From Rhizobium mongolense subsp. loessense (GTDB taxonomy: Bacteria; Pseudomonadota; Alphaproteobacteria; Rhizobiales; Rhizobiaceae), in NCBI RefSeq assembly GCF_900099775.1, contig NZ_FMTM01000006.1, forward strand, positions 309,337 through 373,336: a stretch of 64,000 nt of DNA, read 5' to 3'. The notes under the pieces are model-generated. The model was not told the DNA's origin. It saw only the letters and a program-made list of their open reading frames with translations, and made no database searches. The position numbers and the translations under genes are program-made. Shown piece by piece: positions 34,003-43,568 of the stretch; within the stretch, counting starts at the first letter, position 1; every line of letters starts with the position of its first letter.

Positions 34003-36219
34003 ATGAGCACAGATTCGTCCGATCTCTTTGGCGCGTTATTCGAGGCACCAACCGGAACCCGCACGGTTCCGGTTCTCGTGCCCATGCCTGCGCCGAAACC
34101 CTATTCCTATTCCGTGCCGGATGGCATGGCGGTCGAGCCGGGCTCGGTCGTGCAGGTGCCGCTCGGCCCCAGGCAGGTGATCGGCGTTGTCTGGGACGGC
34201 GGTGAAGATGGCGTCGATCCGAAGAAGCTCAGACCGATCACGCATGTCTTCGATTGCCCGCCGCTTTCCAACGAAATGCGGGAGTTCATCGACTGGGTGG
34301 CTGCATACACGCTATCGCCGCCCGGTCTTGTTGCCCGCATGGCGCTTCGTGCACCGAATGCCTTCGAACCGGAGCCGATGGTGGAAGGATTGCGCTTCGT
34401 CGGCGGCGAGCCGGAGCGGATGACCCCGGCGCGTGCCCGAGTGCTCGATACGGCATCGGACGGTATCTCGTGGACACGGACCGGACTTGCACATGCCGCT
34501 GGTGTTTCCACGAGCGTTGTCGATGGCCTCATCAGCCAGGGGCTTTTCGAGACAATTTTCCTGCCTCCGCCTCCTGTCGTGGCAAAACCCGATCCGGACT
34601 TTGCGTCTTCGCGGCTGCAAGGGCCGCAGAAAGATGCCGCCGAAGAAATTTTGAGCGAAGTCAGAAAAGGTGAGTTTGCCGTTTCGCTGATCGATGGCGT
34701 GACGGGATCCGGCAAGACCGAGGTCTATTTCGAGGCGATCGCCGAGACGCTTCGCCGCGGCAAGCAGGTGCTGATCCTGCTGCCGGAAATCGCGCTCACC
34801 GCAAGTTTCCTAGAGCGCTTCCAGGACCGCTTCGGCGCAAAGCCGGCCGAATGGCATTCCGATCTCGCGCCGCGCATGCGCGAGAAGGTCTGGCGCCAGG
34901 CGGTGACCGGCGAGGTTCGCGTGGTTGCCGGCGCCCGCTCGGCATTGTTTCTGCCGTTCGAAGACCTGGGGCTGATCGTCATCGATGAGGAGCACGATCC
35001 TGCCTACAAGCAGGAAGACCGCGTCTATTACAATGCCCGCGACATGGCAGTCGTCCGCGGGCGCATCGGCAATTTCCCGGTTGTTCTCGTGTCGGCGACG
35101 CCTTCCGTCGAAAGCCAGGTGAACGGTCAGAACGGACGCTACAGCACCATCCATCTGCCGACACGCTTCGGCGACGCGGCGCTGCCCGATCTGCATCTCG
35201 TCGATATGCGGCGGCACGCGCCGAAAAGGGAAGGTTTTCTCTCGCCAGTCTTGATCCGGGCGATCGGAAAGACGGTCGAAAAGGGCGAGCAGGCGCTGCT
35301 CTTCCTCAATCGCCGCGGCTACGCACCGCTGACGCTCTGCCGTGTCTGCGGCCACCGCTTCCAGTGCCCGCAATGTTCGAGTTGGCTCGTCGAGCACCGT
35401 TTCCGCAGCCAGCTGCAGTGCCATCAATGCGGCCATACGGAGCGGACGCCGGAGGCTTGTCCGGAATGCGGAACGCTCGATCACCTCGTTGCCTGTGGGC
35501 CGGGGGTCGAGCGCATCGCGGAAGAAGTTGAGCGTCATTTCCCCGACGCGCGGACGATCGTGTTGTCCTCGGATATTATGGGCGGCGTCAAACGCCTGCG
35601 GCTGGAACTCGAGGCCATCGCCAAGGGCGAAGCGGATATCGTCATCGGCACGCAGCTCGTTGCCAAGGGGCATAACTTTCCGTTGATGACGCTGGTCGGC
35701 ATCGTCGATGCAGATCTCGGGCTCGCCAACGGCGATCCGCGCGCGGCGGAAAGAACATTCCAGCTTCTTTCACAGGTGACGGGCCGCGCGGGGCGAACGG
35801 GTCTGAAGAGCCATGGCCTGCTGCAGACGTACCAGCCGCAGCATCCCGTCATGCAGGCGATCGTTTCAGGCGACGCGAGTGCGTTTTACGAGCGGGAAAT
35901 CACCGAGCGCGAGAGGGCAAGCTTGCCGCCTTTCGGACGCCTTGCGTCGATTATCGTCTCGGCCGAAACGCGCCATGACGCAGAAAACCATGCCCGCGGC
36001 ATGCGGAGCGCGGCGCCGCAGGTTTCCGGCATTTCCATTCTCGGCCCCGCCGAAGCACCGCTGGCGCTGGTGCGCGGCCGCTACCGTTTCCGGCTCCTCG
36101 TACACGGGCGGCGGAGTTCCGACATGCAGGCATTTCTGCGCAGTATGCTTGCGCAGGCGCCGAAAGAGCGTGGCTCGGTGCACGTCCAGCTCGATATCGA
36201 CCCGCAAAGCTTCCTGTAG
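34003..36219 (+). CDS. priA: Primosomal protein N' (PriA helicase)
   Basis: PriA is the 3'-5' helicase that restarts stalled replication forks by loading the primosome. The 738-residue protein has an N-terminal 3'-DNA-binding domain (VPVLVPMPAPKPYSYSVPDG), Walker A GVTGSGKT at residues 232-239, and the DEEH box (VIDEEHDPAYKQ). The zinc-binding insert has paired cysteines CRVCGHRFQCPQC and CHQCGHTERTPEACPECG. GTQLVAKGHNFPLMTLVGIVDAD is helicase motif V. Full length. Confidence 0.95.
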   Translation: MSTDSSDLFGALFEAPTGTRTVPVLVPMPAPKPYSYSVPDGMAVEPGSVVQVPLGPRQVIGVVWDGGEDGVDPKKLRPITHVFDCPPLSNEMREFIDWVAAYTLSPPGLVARMALRAPNAFEPEPMVEGLRFVGGEPERMTPARARVLDTASDGISWTRTGLAHAAGVSTSVVDGLISQGLFETIFLPPPPVVAKPDPDFASSRLQGPQKDAAEEILSEVRKGEFAVSLIDGVTGSGKTEVYFEAIAETLRRGKQVLILLPEIALTASFLERFQDRFGAKPAEWHSDLAPRMREKVWRQAVTGEVRVVAGARSALFLPFEDLGLIVIDEEHDPAYKQEDRVYYNARDMAVVRGRIGNFPVVLVSATPSVESQVNGQNGRYSTIHLPTRFGDAALPDLHLVDMRRHAPKREGFLSPVLIRAIGKTVEKGEQALLFLNRRGYAPLTLCRVCGHRFQCPQCSSWLVEHRFRSQLQCHQCGHTERTPEACPECGTLDHLVACGPGVERIAEEVERHFPDARTIVLSSDIMGGVKRLRLELEAIAKGEADIVIGTQLVAKGHNFPLMTLVGIVDADLGLANGDPRAAERTFQLLSQVTGRAGRTGLKSHGLLQTYQPQHPVMQAIVSGDASAFYEREITERERASLPPFGRLASIIVSAETRHDAENHARGMRSAAPQVSGISILGPAEAPLALVRGRYRFRLLVHGRRSSDMQAFLRSMLAQAPKERGSVHVQLDIDPQSFL

Positions 36220-36301
36220 ATCGGCGATTGACAGCCGTTTTCCACCCGGCGCAATCATGCCATAAGGGGCAGGCATTCGCAGCGTGATTTGGGGTTGATC
36301 C

Positions 36302-36691
36302 ATGGAGTTTTATTTTCCCGAGGCCTTTGGCGAGCAGCTCGCATTCTGCTCGGCGGTGTTCACGGCTCTTGCGGGTCTCGTCATCATGTTCGCGCCCGGA
36401 TATGCGATGCAGCTCTTCGGCCTTCAGCCGCGTGGAGAGCGACGGGATGGTTTCGCCGAGCAACGCTCCGTCGGCGGTTTCTATCTCGGATTTGGACTGG
36501 CGGCGATCATGCTGGCGCAGGATTTCATCTACATGGCGCTCGGGGCGGCATTTGCGATGGCGGCTTTCGCCCGGATCGTCTCGCTTCTTTCCGATAAGGG
36601 AAGCACGATTCTCAACTATTTACTTCTGGTTGTGCAGGCCGTTCTAGCGGCACTCCCGCTCGCCTATTCTTTGGGCTTCTTCGCAACCTAG
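36302..36691 (+). CDS. Small integral membrane protein, hypothetical
   Basis: A 129-residue hydrophobic protein with four predicted membrane segments: about residues 14-37 (FCSAVFTALAGLVIMFAPGY), 57-78 (FYLGFGLAAIMLAQDFIYMA), 80-95 and 103-125 (LNYLLLVVQAVLAALPLAYS). The FAPGYAMQLFGLQPRG pattern after helix 1 is seen in many small DUF-type membrane proteins of rhizobia; no function is known to me. It stands between priA and the atp operon. Confidence 0.75.
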   Translation: MEFYFPEAFGEQLAFCSAVFTALAGLVIMFAPGYAMQLFGLQPRGERRDGFAEQRSVGGFYLGFGLAAIMLAQDFIYMALGAAFAMAAFARIVSLLSDKGSTILNYLLLVVQAVLAALPLAYSLGFFAT

Positions 36692-36945
36692 ATTACAGCG
36701 CCGCGAGCCGCTCACTCGCGGGGCTTTGCGCCATTTCACGATTTTGCCGATAGAAAAGCATTCGAAAGGCATATTCGGGCATTACGCGTGTTGCGAGTCC
36801 CGACATCCTATGTTAGACGGACCCCGAATTTCGGAAGAAGCAAGAGGCTTCTCTTGCGATTTCTGGGGGAAATCAAAACGAATTCAAGAGCATAGGTCAG
36901 GCGCCCGCCAAAGGCCGGATTCTTGGGTTGAAATCAGGGAAATTT

Positions 36946-37512
36946 GTGCCCGTGGCAGACACGTCCCAGCTTGCTTCTGGTGTTGCAGAACGATATGCAT
37001 CCTCGCTGTTCGAACTGGCTCTTGAAGAAGGCGCCGTCGAGAGCGTCACCGCAGATCTCGATCGTTTCCAGGCGATGCTGGACGAGAGCGACGACCTGAA
37101 GCGCTTCGTCGCAAGCCCGGTATTCTCCGCAGACGATCAGCTCAAGGCGGTCGCTGCAATCAGCGAGAAGGCCGGCATGAGCGGATTCTTTGCTAATTTC
37201 CTGAAGGTTGTGGCGCGTAACCGCCGCCTCTTTGCCCTTCCGGGCATGATCAAGGCCTTCCGCATCATTGCTGCTCGCCAGCGTGGCGAAATTTCTGCCG
37301 AGGTCACCTCGGCCCATGCGCTGACCGCAGCGCAGGAAACCGAATTGAAGGCGGCGCTCAAGGGCGTCACCGGCAAAGACGTGACGATTGCCGTCACGGT
37401 TGATCCGTCAATTCTTGGTGGTCTGATCGTGAAGGTCGGGTCCCGTCAGATTGATACGTCGCTTCGTACCAAACTTTCTACCCTCAAGCTTGCATTGAAA
37501 GAGGTTGGCTGA
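36946..37512 (+). CDS. atpH: ATP synthase F1 delta subunit
   Basis: Delta subunit of F1F0 ATP synthase, joining the alpha3beta3 head to the peripheral stalk. The 188-residue protein begins MPVADTSQLASGVAERYASSLFELA, which is the family N-terminus. The C-terminal VDPSILGGLIVKVGSRQIDTSLRTKL is the delta signature. The GTG at 36946 is the start, with AGGGA five bases upstream. The TTG at 36928 gives only a non-homologous six-residue extension. It opens the atpHAGDC operon, and its stop overlaps the atpA ATG by one base. Confidence 0.95.
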   Translation: MPVADTSQLASGVAERYASSLFELALEEGAVESVTADLDRFQAMLDESDDLKRFVASPVFSADDQLKAVAAISEKAGMSGFFANFLKVVARNRRLFALPGMIKAFRIIAARQRGEISAEVTSAHALTAAQETELKAALKGVTGKDVTIAVTVDPSILGGLIVKVGSRQIDTSLRTKLSTLKLALKEVG

Positions 37513-39041
37513 TGGATATCCGCGCCGCGGAAATTTCCGCAATTCTCAAAGATCAAATTAAAAATTTCGGCAAAGAGGCGGAAGTCTCGGAAGTCGGCCA
37601 GGTGCTTTCTGTCGGTGACGGTATTGCTCGCGTTTACGGTCTGGACAACGTTCAGGCGGGTGAAATGGTCGAGTTCCCCGGCGGCATCCGCGGCATGGCG
37701 CTGAACCTCGAGTCCGATAACGTCGGTGTCGTTATCTTCGGCTCCGACCGCGACATCAAGGAAGGCGACACCGTCAAGCGGACCGGCGCCATCGTTGATG
37801 TTCCGGTTGGCCCGGAACTGCTCGGCCGCGTCGTTGACGCTCTCGGCAATCCGATCGACGGCAAGGGCCCGATCAACGCAACGCGCCGTGCGCGTGTCGA
37901 CGTCAAGGCTCCCGGCATCATCCCGCGCAAGTCGGTTCATGAGCCGATGTCGACCGGCCTCAAGGCTATCGATGCTCTCATCCCCGTCGGCCGCGGCCAG
38001 CGCGAGCTTGTCATTGGCGACCGCCAGACCGGCAAGACCGCGATCCTTCTCGACACGATCCTGAACCAGAAGGCGATTCACGATTCTGGCCCGGAAGCTG
38101 AAAAGCTTTTCTGCGTCTACGTCGCCATCGGCCAGAAGCGCTCCACGGTTGCGCAGTTCGTCAAGGTTCTGGAAGAACGCGGCGCCCTGAAATACTCGAT
38201 CATCGTTGCTGCGACGGCTTCCGATCCGGCTCCGATGCAGTACCTGGCTCCGTTTGCCGGCTGCGCCATGGGCGAATATTTCCGCGACAACGGCCAGCAT
38301 GCGCTGATCGGTTACGACGACCTGTCCAAGCAGGCTGTTTCCTACCGTCAGATGTCGCTGCTGCTGCGCCGCCCGCCGGGCCGCGAAGCTTATCCGGGCG
38401 ACGTCTTCTACCTGCATTCGCGTCTCCTCGAGCGCGCTGCAAAGATGAGCGACGCAATGGGCGCCGGTTCGCTGACCGCTCTGCCGGTCATCGAAACGCA
38501 GGGTAACGACGTTTCGGCTTTCATTCCGACCAACGTGATCTCGATCACCGACGGCCAGATCTTCCTCGAAACCGATCTGTTCTATCAGGGCATCCGTCCG
38601 GCTGTTAACGTCGGTCTGTCGGTTTCGCGCGTCGGCTCGTCCGCACAGATCAAGGCGATGAAGCAGGTCGCGGGCTCGATCAAGGGTGAGCTTGCGCAGT
38701 ATCGCGAAATGGCCGCCTTCGCCCAGTTCGGTTCGGACCTTGACGCTGCGACGCAGCGCCTGCTGAACCGCGGTGCCCGCTTGACCGAACTCCTGAAGCA
38801 GCCGCAATTCTCGCCGCTGAAGGTGGAAGAGCAGGTCGCGGTCATCTTCGCAGGTGTCAACGGCTACCTGGACAAGATCGCTGTCGCTCAGATCGGCAAG
38901 TTCGAGCAGGCATTGCTCTCGTACCTGCGCTCGGAAGGCACGGCCATCCTCGACACGATCCGCACGGAAAAGGCAATCAGCGACGATACCAAGGGCAAGC
39001 TTGTGGCTGCTCTCGATACCTTCGCGAAGTCTTTCGCCTGA
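37512..39041 (+). CDS. atpA: ATP synthase F1 alpha subunit
   Basis: Alpha subunit of F1, with a non-catalytic nucleotide site. In the 509-residue protein the P-loop GDRQTGKT is at residues 169-176. ARVYGLDNVQAGEMVEFPGG, VYVAIGQKRSTVAQFVKVLE and RQMSLLLRRPPGREAYPGDVFYLHSRLLERAAKMS (shown here in parts as signatures) are conserved, and the arginine-finger region NVGLSVSRVGSSAQ is intact. It overlaps atpH by one base and precedes atpG by 26 bases. Confidence 0.97.
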   Translation: MDIRAAEISAILKDQIKNFGKEAEVSEVGQVLSVGDGIARVYGLDNVQAGEMVEFPGGIRGMALNLESDNVGVVIFGSDRDIKEGDTVKRTGAIVDVPVGPELLGRVVDALGNPIDGKGPINATRRARVDVKAPGIIPRKSVHEPMSTGLKAIDALIPVGRGQRELVIGDRQTGKTAILLDTILNQKAIHDSGPEAEKLFCVYVAIGQKRSTVAQFVKVLEERGALKYSIIVAATASDPAPMQYLAPFAGCAMGEYFRDNGQHALIGYDDLSKQAVSYRQMSLLLRRPPGREAYPGDVFYLHSRLLERAAKMSDAMGAGSLTALPVIETQGNDVSAFIPTNVISITDGQIFLETDLFYQGIRPAVNVGLSVSRVGSSAQIKAMKQVAGSIKGELAQYREMAAFAQFGSDLDAATQRLLNRGARLTELLKQPQFSPLKVEEQVAVIFAGVNGYLDKIAVAQIGKFEQALLSYLRSEGTAILDTIRTEKAISDDTKGKLVAALDTFAKSFA

Positions 39042-39067
39042 TCGCACCTAATTAGGACGGAAAACGG

Positions 39068-39952
39068 ATGCCTTCACTTAAGGATCTGAAGAACCGGATC
39101 GCCTCCGTCAAGGCGACGCAGAAGATCACCAAGGCGATGAAAATGGTCGCCGCGGCGAAGCTTCGGCGTGCGCAGGAGGCGGCCGAGGCCGCCCGGCCCT
39201 ATTCGGAGCGCATGGCGGCTGTTCTTTCGAACATCACCAAGGCGATGACGGAGGCCGATAGCGCACCAGTGCTCATGACGGGTACGGGCAAGGCTGAGGT
39301 TCACCTGCTTGTTGTCTGCACCGCCGAGCGTGGCCTCTGCGGCGGCTTCAATTCACAGATCGCGCGCTTTGCCCGCGACCATGCCCGCAGGCTCATTTCC
39401 GAAGGCAAGACCGTCAAGATCTTCACCGTCGGCAAGAAGGGCTATGACGTTCTTCGTCGCGAATTTTCCTCGCTCATCGTCGAGCGCAAGGAGCTTCGCG
39501 ACGTGAAGCGCATCGGCTTCGAGAATGCCGACCAGATCGGCAAGCGCGTTATCGACATGTTCGAAGCGGGCGAATTCGACGTTTGCACGCTGTTCTACTC
39601 GGAGTTCAAGTCGGTCATCTCGCAGGTGCCGACGGCTCAGCAACTCATCCCGGCTTCGGCTCCCGAAGCTGTTGCTGAAGACGTTGTGCATGCAGGTGCC
39701 GTCTATGAATACGAGCCGGATCCGGCATCGATCCTGAACGAGCTGATCCCGCGCAATATTTCGGTCCAGATTTTCCGCGCGCTCCTCGAGAACGTCGCCG
39801 GCGAAATGGGCGCAAAGATGAGCGCGATGGACAGTGCGACGCGCAACGCTGGTGAGATGATCAACAAGCTGACGCTCAGCTACAACCGGCAGCGTCAGGC
39901 TCAGATCACCAAGGAACTCATTGAAATCATTTCGGGCGCGGAAGCGCTCTGA
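39068..39952 (+). CDS. atpG: ATP synthase F1 gamma subunit
   Basis: Gamma subunit, the central rotor shaft of F1. The 294-residue protein begins MPSLKDLKNRIASVKATQKI and continues TKAMKMVAAAKLRRAQ, the N-terminal coiled-coil helix. It ends with the C-terminal helix (MSAMDSATRNAGEMINKL, then TLSYNRQRQAQITKELIEII), the gamma signature. CTAERGLCGGFNSQ in the Rossmann-like body is also conserved. It lies 23 bases before atpD. Confidence 0.97.
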   Translation: MPSLKDLKNRIASVKATQKITKAMKMVAAAKLRRAQEAAEAARPYSERMAAVLSNITKAMTEADSAPVLMTGTGKAEVHLLVVCTAERGLCGGFNSQIARFARDHARRLISEGKTVKIFTVGKKGYDVLRREFSSLIVERKELRDVKRIGFENADQIGKRVIDMFEAGEFDVCTLFYSEFKSVISQVPTAQQLIPASAPEAVAEDVVHAGAVYEYEPDPASILNELIPRNISVQIFRALLENVAGEMGAKMSAMDSATRNAGEMINKLTLSYNRQRQAQITKELIEIISGAEAL

Positions 39953-39975
39953 GGTTAGAGAAAGAGGGTATGAAA

Positions 39976-41448
39976 ATGGCTAGGGCAGCTACCCCGAAGG
40001 CGGCAGCGAAGACCGCTGCTAAGAAGACCGCCACAGGCTCTGTCGGCAGGGTCACACAGGTTATCGGCGCCGTCGTCGACGTTGCTTTCGAAGGCGAACT
40101 GCCGGCGATTTTGAACGCGCTCGAAACCACCAACATGGGCAACCGCCTGGTTCTGGAAGTCGCGCAGCATCTCGGTGAAAACGAAGTCCGCACGATCGCC
40201 ATGGACTCGTCCGAAGGCCTGGTCCGCGGCCAGGAAGTCGTGGACACCGGCGCTCCGATTTCGGTTCCAGTCGGCCCGGAAACGCTCGGCCGCATCATGA
40301 ACGTCATCGGTGAGCCGGTTGATGAAGCCGGTCCGCTGGTTACCGCTTCCAAGCGTGCGATCCACCAGGACGCACCGTCTTACGTCGACCAGTCGACGGA
40401 AGCACAGATCCTCGTCACCGGCATCAAGGTCGTCGATCTTCTGGCTCCTTACGCCAAGGGCGGTAAGATCGGCCTCTTCGGCGGTGCAGGCGTCGGCAAG
40501 ACGGTTCTCATCATGGAACTGATCAACAACGTTGCCAAGGCGCACGGTGGTTACTCGGTGTTTGCAGGCGTTGGTGAGCGTACCCGCGAAGGCAACGACC
40601 TCTATCACGAAATGATCGAATCGGGTGTCAACAAGCATGGCGGCGGTGAAGGCTCGAAGGCAGCCCTCGTCTACGGCCAGATGAACGAACCGCCGGGCGC
40701 TCGCGCTCGCGTCGCTCTGACCGGGCTGACGGTTGCCGAAAACTTCCGCGACCAGGGCCAGGACGTTCTGTTCTTCGTCGACAACATCTTCCGCTTCACG
40801 CAGGCAGGTTCGGAAGTGTCGGCGCTGCTTGGACGTATTCCTTCGGCCGTTGGTTATCAGCCGACGCTCGCAACCGACATGGGCCAGATGCAGGAACGCA
40901 TCACGACGACGACGACCGGCTCGATCACCTCGGTTCAGGCTATCTACGTTCCGGCCGACGACTTGACAGACCCTGCTCCGGCAACCTCGTTTGCGCATCT
41001 TGACGCGACGACCGTTCTATCGCGCTCGATTGCAGAAAAGGGTATCTACCCGGCCGTCGACCCGCTCGACTCCACCTCGCGCATGCTCGACCCGATGGTC
41101 GTCGGCGAAGAGCACTACGAAGTTGCTCGCAAGGTTCAGTCGACGCTGCAGCGCTACAAGGCCCTGCAGGACATCATCGCCATCCTCGGCATGGACGAAC
41201 TGTCCGAAGAGGACAAGCTCGCCGTCGCCCGTGCCCGCAAGATCGAGCGCTTTCTGTCGCAGCCGTTCTTCGTTGCCGAAGTCTTCACCGGTTCGCCGGG
41301 CAAGCTGGTTGCGCTCGAAGACACGATCAAGGGCTTCAAGGGTCTCGTCAACGGTGAATACGACCACATGCCGGAAGCTGCCTTCTACATGGTCGGATCG
41401 ATGGATGAAGCCATCGAGAAGGCCAAGAAGCTCTCCGCAGCTGCTTGA
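39976..41448 (+). CDS. atpD: ATP synthase F1 beta subunit
   Basis: Catalytic beta subunit of F1. The 490-residue protein has an N-terminal Ala/Lys-rich extension (MARAATPKAAAKTAAKK) that is usual in rhizobia. The P-loop GGAGVGKT is at residues 169-176, followed by GVGERTREGNDLYHEM, and the family signature PAVDPLDSTSRMLDP is present. An ATG lies two codons earlier at 39970, but the GAGGG box (39964-39968) is only 1 base from it and 7 from 39976. Its stop overlaps the start of a small Cys-containing gene by one base. Confidence 0.97.
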   Translation: MARAATPKAAAKTAAKKTATGSVGRVTQVIGAVVDVAFEGELPAILNALETTNMGNRLVLEVAQHLGENEVRTIAMDSSEGLVRGQEVVDTGAPISVPVGPETLGRIMNVIGEPVDEAGPLVTASKRAIHQDAPSYVDQSTEAQILVTGIKVVDLLAPYAKGGKIGLFGGAGVGKTVLIMELINNVAKAHGGYSVFAGVGERTREGNDLYHEMIESGVNKHGGGEGSKAALVYGQMNEPPGARARVALTGLTVAENFRDQGQDVLFFVDNIFRFTQAGSEVSALLGRIPSAVGYQPTLATDMGQMQERITTTTTGSITSVQAIYVPADDLTDPAPATSFAHLDATTVLSRSIAEKGIYPAVDPLDSTSRMLDPMVVGEEHYEVARKVQSTLQRYKALQDIIAILGMDELSEEDKLAVARARKIERFLSQPFFVAEVFTGSPGKLVALEDTIKGFKGLVNGEYDHMPEAAFYMVGSMDEAIEKAKKLSAAA

Positions 41449-41687
41449 TGAACGAAGCTCGTGACGAGATATTCTGCTGCGACTCCCTGAAGGAAGTCGT
41501 GGCAGGACTTCCCGCCCCGGCAGCGCCGACCGTTTACAGAGCAGATAACGGCGTGCTGATGATGGTAGTGGGCTTAGTCCAGACCGAGGAAGGTCTCGGA
41601 TATCTCGATCAGGCGATAATGCACTGCCCGTTCTGCGGGACGAAACTGCAAGATGCAAAGGCCATAGCCGAGAAGGTAAGTCACTGA
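41448..41687 (+). CDS. Small CC/CPFCG protein between atpD and atpC
   Basis: A 79-residue acidic protein, translationally coupled on both sides: its ATG shares one base with the atpD stop and its stop shares one base with the atpC ATG. It has a cysteine pair near the N-terminus (IFCCDSL, residues 9-10) and a C-terminal HCPFCGTKL knuckle. This spacing of a CC pair and a CPxCG knuckle resembles small zinc-binding proteins of the DUF6980 kind, recalled without a search. No function is known to me. It has no transmembrane segment. Confidence 0.8.
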   Translation: MNEARDEIFCCDSLKEVVAGLPAPAAPTVYRADNGVLMMVVGLVQTEEGLGYLDQAIMHCPFCGTKLQDAKAIAEKVSH

Positions 41688-42094
41688 TGGCTGACAATTT
41701 CAATTTTGAACTCGTATCTCCGGAGCGCCTGCTCCTGTCGGAGATGGTGACGGAAGTTGTCATTCCGGCAACCGAGGGCGAGATGACCGTCATGGCGCAC
41801 CACGCCCCGACGATGACGACCATCAAGCCCGGCATCGTCAGCGTCCGCTCCAGCGGCGGCTCCAAGCAGGACTACGTTGTTTTCGGCGGCTTCGCCGACA
41901 TCCTGCCGACCGGCTGCACGCTGCTTGCAGAATCCGCTGTCGCGGTCGAGGACCTGAGCAAGGATGAGTTGACCCTTCGTATCGAGGCTGCGAAGAAGGA
42001 GCTTGAGGATGCCCTGCATCACGAGCACAAGTCCAGGCTCGAACATTTCATCATGGAACTGACGCATCTGCACGGCATCGTCCGGCAGGACTGA
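41687..42094 (+). CDS. atpC: ATP synthase F1 epsilon subunit
   Basis: Epsilon subunit, the regulatory rotor subunit of F1. The 135-residue protein has the N-terminal beta-barrel (FELVSPERLLLSEMVTEVVI, then PATEGEMTVMAHHAPTMTTI) and a C-terminal helical hairpin (DELTLRIEAAKKELEDALHH). Its ATG overlaps the preceding small gene by one base. A terminator follows, closing the atp operon. Confidence 0.95.
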   Translation: MADNFNFELVSPERLLLSEMVTEVVIPATEGEMTVMAHHAPTMTTIKPGIVSVRSSGGSKQDYVVFGGFADILPTGCTLLAESAVAVEDLSKDELTLRIEAAKKELEDALHHEHKSRLEHFIMELTHLHGIVRQD

Positions 42095-42120
42095 TCGGGA
42101 TTGCAGAGAAAATGACCTAA

Positions 42121-42145
42121 AGCGGCCTCAGCGGGCCGCTTTTTT
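42121..42145 (+). terminator. Rho-independent terminator of the atp operon
   Basis: Perfect 7-bp arms AGCGGCC (42121-42127) and GGCCGCT (42134-42140) with a 6-base loop, followed by TTTTT (42141-42145). It is 26 bases past the atpC stop and 19 bases before the end of the convergent acyltransferase gene. Confidence 0.92.
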
Positions 42146-42163
42146 CTTGCGACAGCGGCCGGC

Positions 42164-43348
42164 TCAACGCGGAACGGCATGGGCTCTCAGTAAGACCGGC
42201 CGTTCGACGAAAAAATAGCTGAGGCTTCCAATGACGAATACAAGGGCAGCTGCGAAGAGCGACCAGAGCAGCCAGCCGTAGAGAAGATTGTCGCTGATCG
42301 GACCGAAGGCGGAAGGAAAAAGCGCATTCACGGCTGAAATGACCGGATCCTGCCAGATATAGATGCCGAACGAGATTTTCGCGGTGAATCGGACCGCTTG
42401 ACTATCGAGACAGTTCCCAAGCCATTGCGAGCGCGCCAGCGAGACAAGCGCCACCGCAATAGCGATCGGAAAGAGCGGAAATCCATAGGGAATTCCGAGC
42501 CAGCCATAGGCCTCCCAAGGACCGCCTGCGGACGAAACGAGAGCAGCGGCGCCACCGGCTATGGCGAGACAGGCGAGGACATCGAAGAGAGCTACCCTTC
42601 GCTTCGGCAGGACTGTCTCGACACCCGAAGCAAGAATACCGAGCGCGAAAATCGCAAAGAAGCCGATCGGATTGTAACGCGGCATCCATTCCTTCGCACC
42701 CCCCGCCATGCCGAACTGCCAGCCTCGCTGCACGTGGTCCGGCTGCAAGGCGTTGATGATTAACCAGTGCAAGACAAGTGTGGTCGCTATGGCGCCAAGC
42801 CAAAGAAGACGCGTAGACAAGCGCGGCAGCGGGCGGCTGAAGTGATGAAGAGCGAGCATCCACGCCGGCAGCAAAACATAACAGGTCGCTTCGAATGGAA
42901 TCGACCAAAGCGGCCCGTTGCCTTCGACCGGAAACAAAGTCCGCCAATGCCACTGGCTCATCAAAAGGAAGCCTGCGGCATAACGCATGCCGAGCTCGGC
43001 TGTTGGTGGATCTCCGAGCAGCGTGATGCTCAAAACGAAGCCGGCGGTCAGCGCCACCCAGTAGCCAGGCAGGATGCGCGCCGCACGATGTATGGCGTAA
43101 GTTTTCATACCCGGCAATGGGCGGCGCTCATCGAGAGCTCGCCAGAAGGGCCGCGCAAGCAGATAGCCGCTTAGAACAAAGAAGATCGCCACGCCGAAAT
43201 TGCCGAAGCGGGCAATGACCAAGGCCGATTGCACGGCGGGATCCACCTGATTGATGTCGATGCGCAGGACAAGATGATGAATGAGCACGAGCAGGCACGC
43301 GGCAGCACGCATGGCATCGGCACCTGCCAGCCTCCGATCTCTCTCCAT
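42164..43348 (-). CDS. Acyltransferase 3 family (OafA/ExoZ-type) membrane protein
   Basis: A 394-residue multispanning acyltransferase of the acyl_transf_3 family, which acetylates or succinylates surface polysaccharides. The N-terminal ADAMRAAACLLVLIHHLVLR carries the family R and HH pattern, followed by FGVAIFFVLSGYLLARPFWR and a run of about ten hydrophobic helices. The frame continues upstream to 43621, but homology begins at MERDRRLAGADA (ATG at 43348). Neighbours give no hint of the polysaccharide acceptor. Confidence 0.88.
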   Translation of the reverse strand: MERDRRLAGADAMRAAACLLVLIHHLVLRIDINQVDPAVQSALVIARFGNFGVAIFFVLSGYLLARPFWRALDERRPLPGMKTYAIHRAARILPGYWVALTAGFVLSITLLGDPPTAELGMRYAAGFLLMSQWHWRTLFPVEGNGPLWSIPFEATCYVLLPAWMLALHHFSRPLPRLSTRLLWLGAIATTLVLHWLIINALQPDHVQRGWQFGMAGGAKEWMPRYNPIGFFAIFALGILASGVETVLPKRRVALFDVLACLAIAGGAAALVSSAGGPWEAYGWLGIPYGFPLFPIAIAVALVSLARSQWLGNCLDSQAVRFTAKISFGIYIWQDPVISAVNALFPSAFGPISDNLLYGWLLWSLFAAALVFVIGSLSYFFVERPVLLRAHAVPR

Positions 43349-43568
43349 TCGTGCCTCGCCTGTCAGCTTCCCCCCTGGCCTAGGACAAGATGGCGCGTAG
43401 GACAAGGGCGCTGCTTTGGGACCGCCGGCACGTGGACGAGCGCGCGATCCATCTTCGCCGGCCATCGGGAGCGAATGCAGACATATGCGCAAGCGAACAC
43501 CCGGACATTGGCCAGCCCGGGTGCTCGCCGGCGTTTCCGTACCTGCCGGGAACGGAAACAGACGTAGT

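Noticed and set aside
37446..39047. 533-codon frame antisense to atpA
   Set aside because: Covers the whole of a conserved F1 gene; composition typical of a shadow frame.
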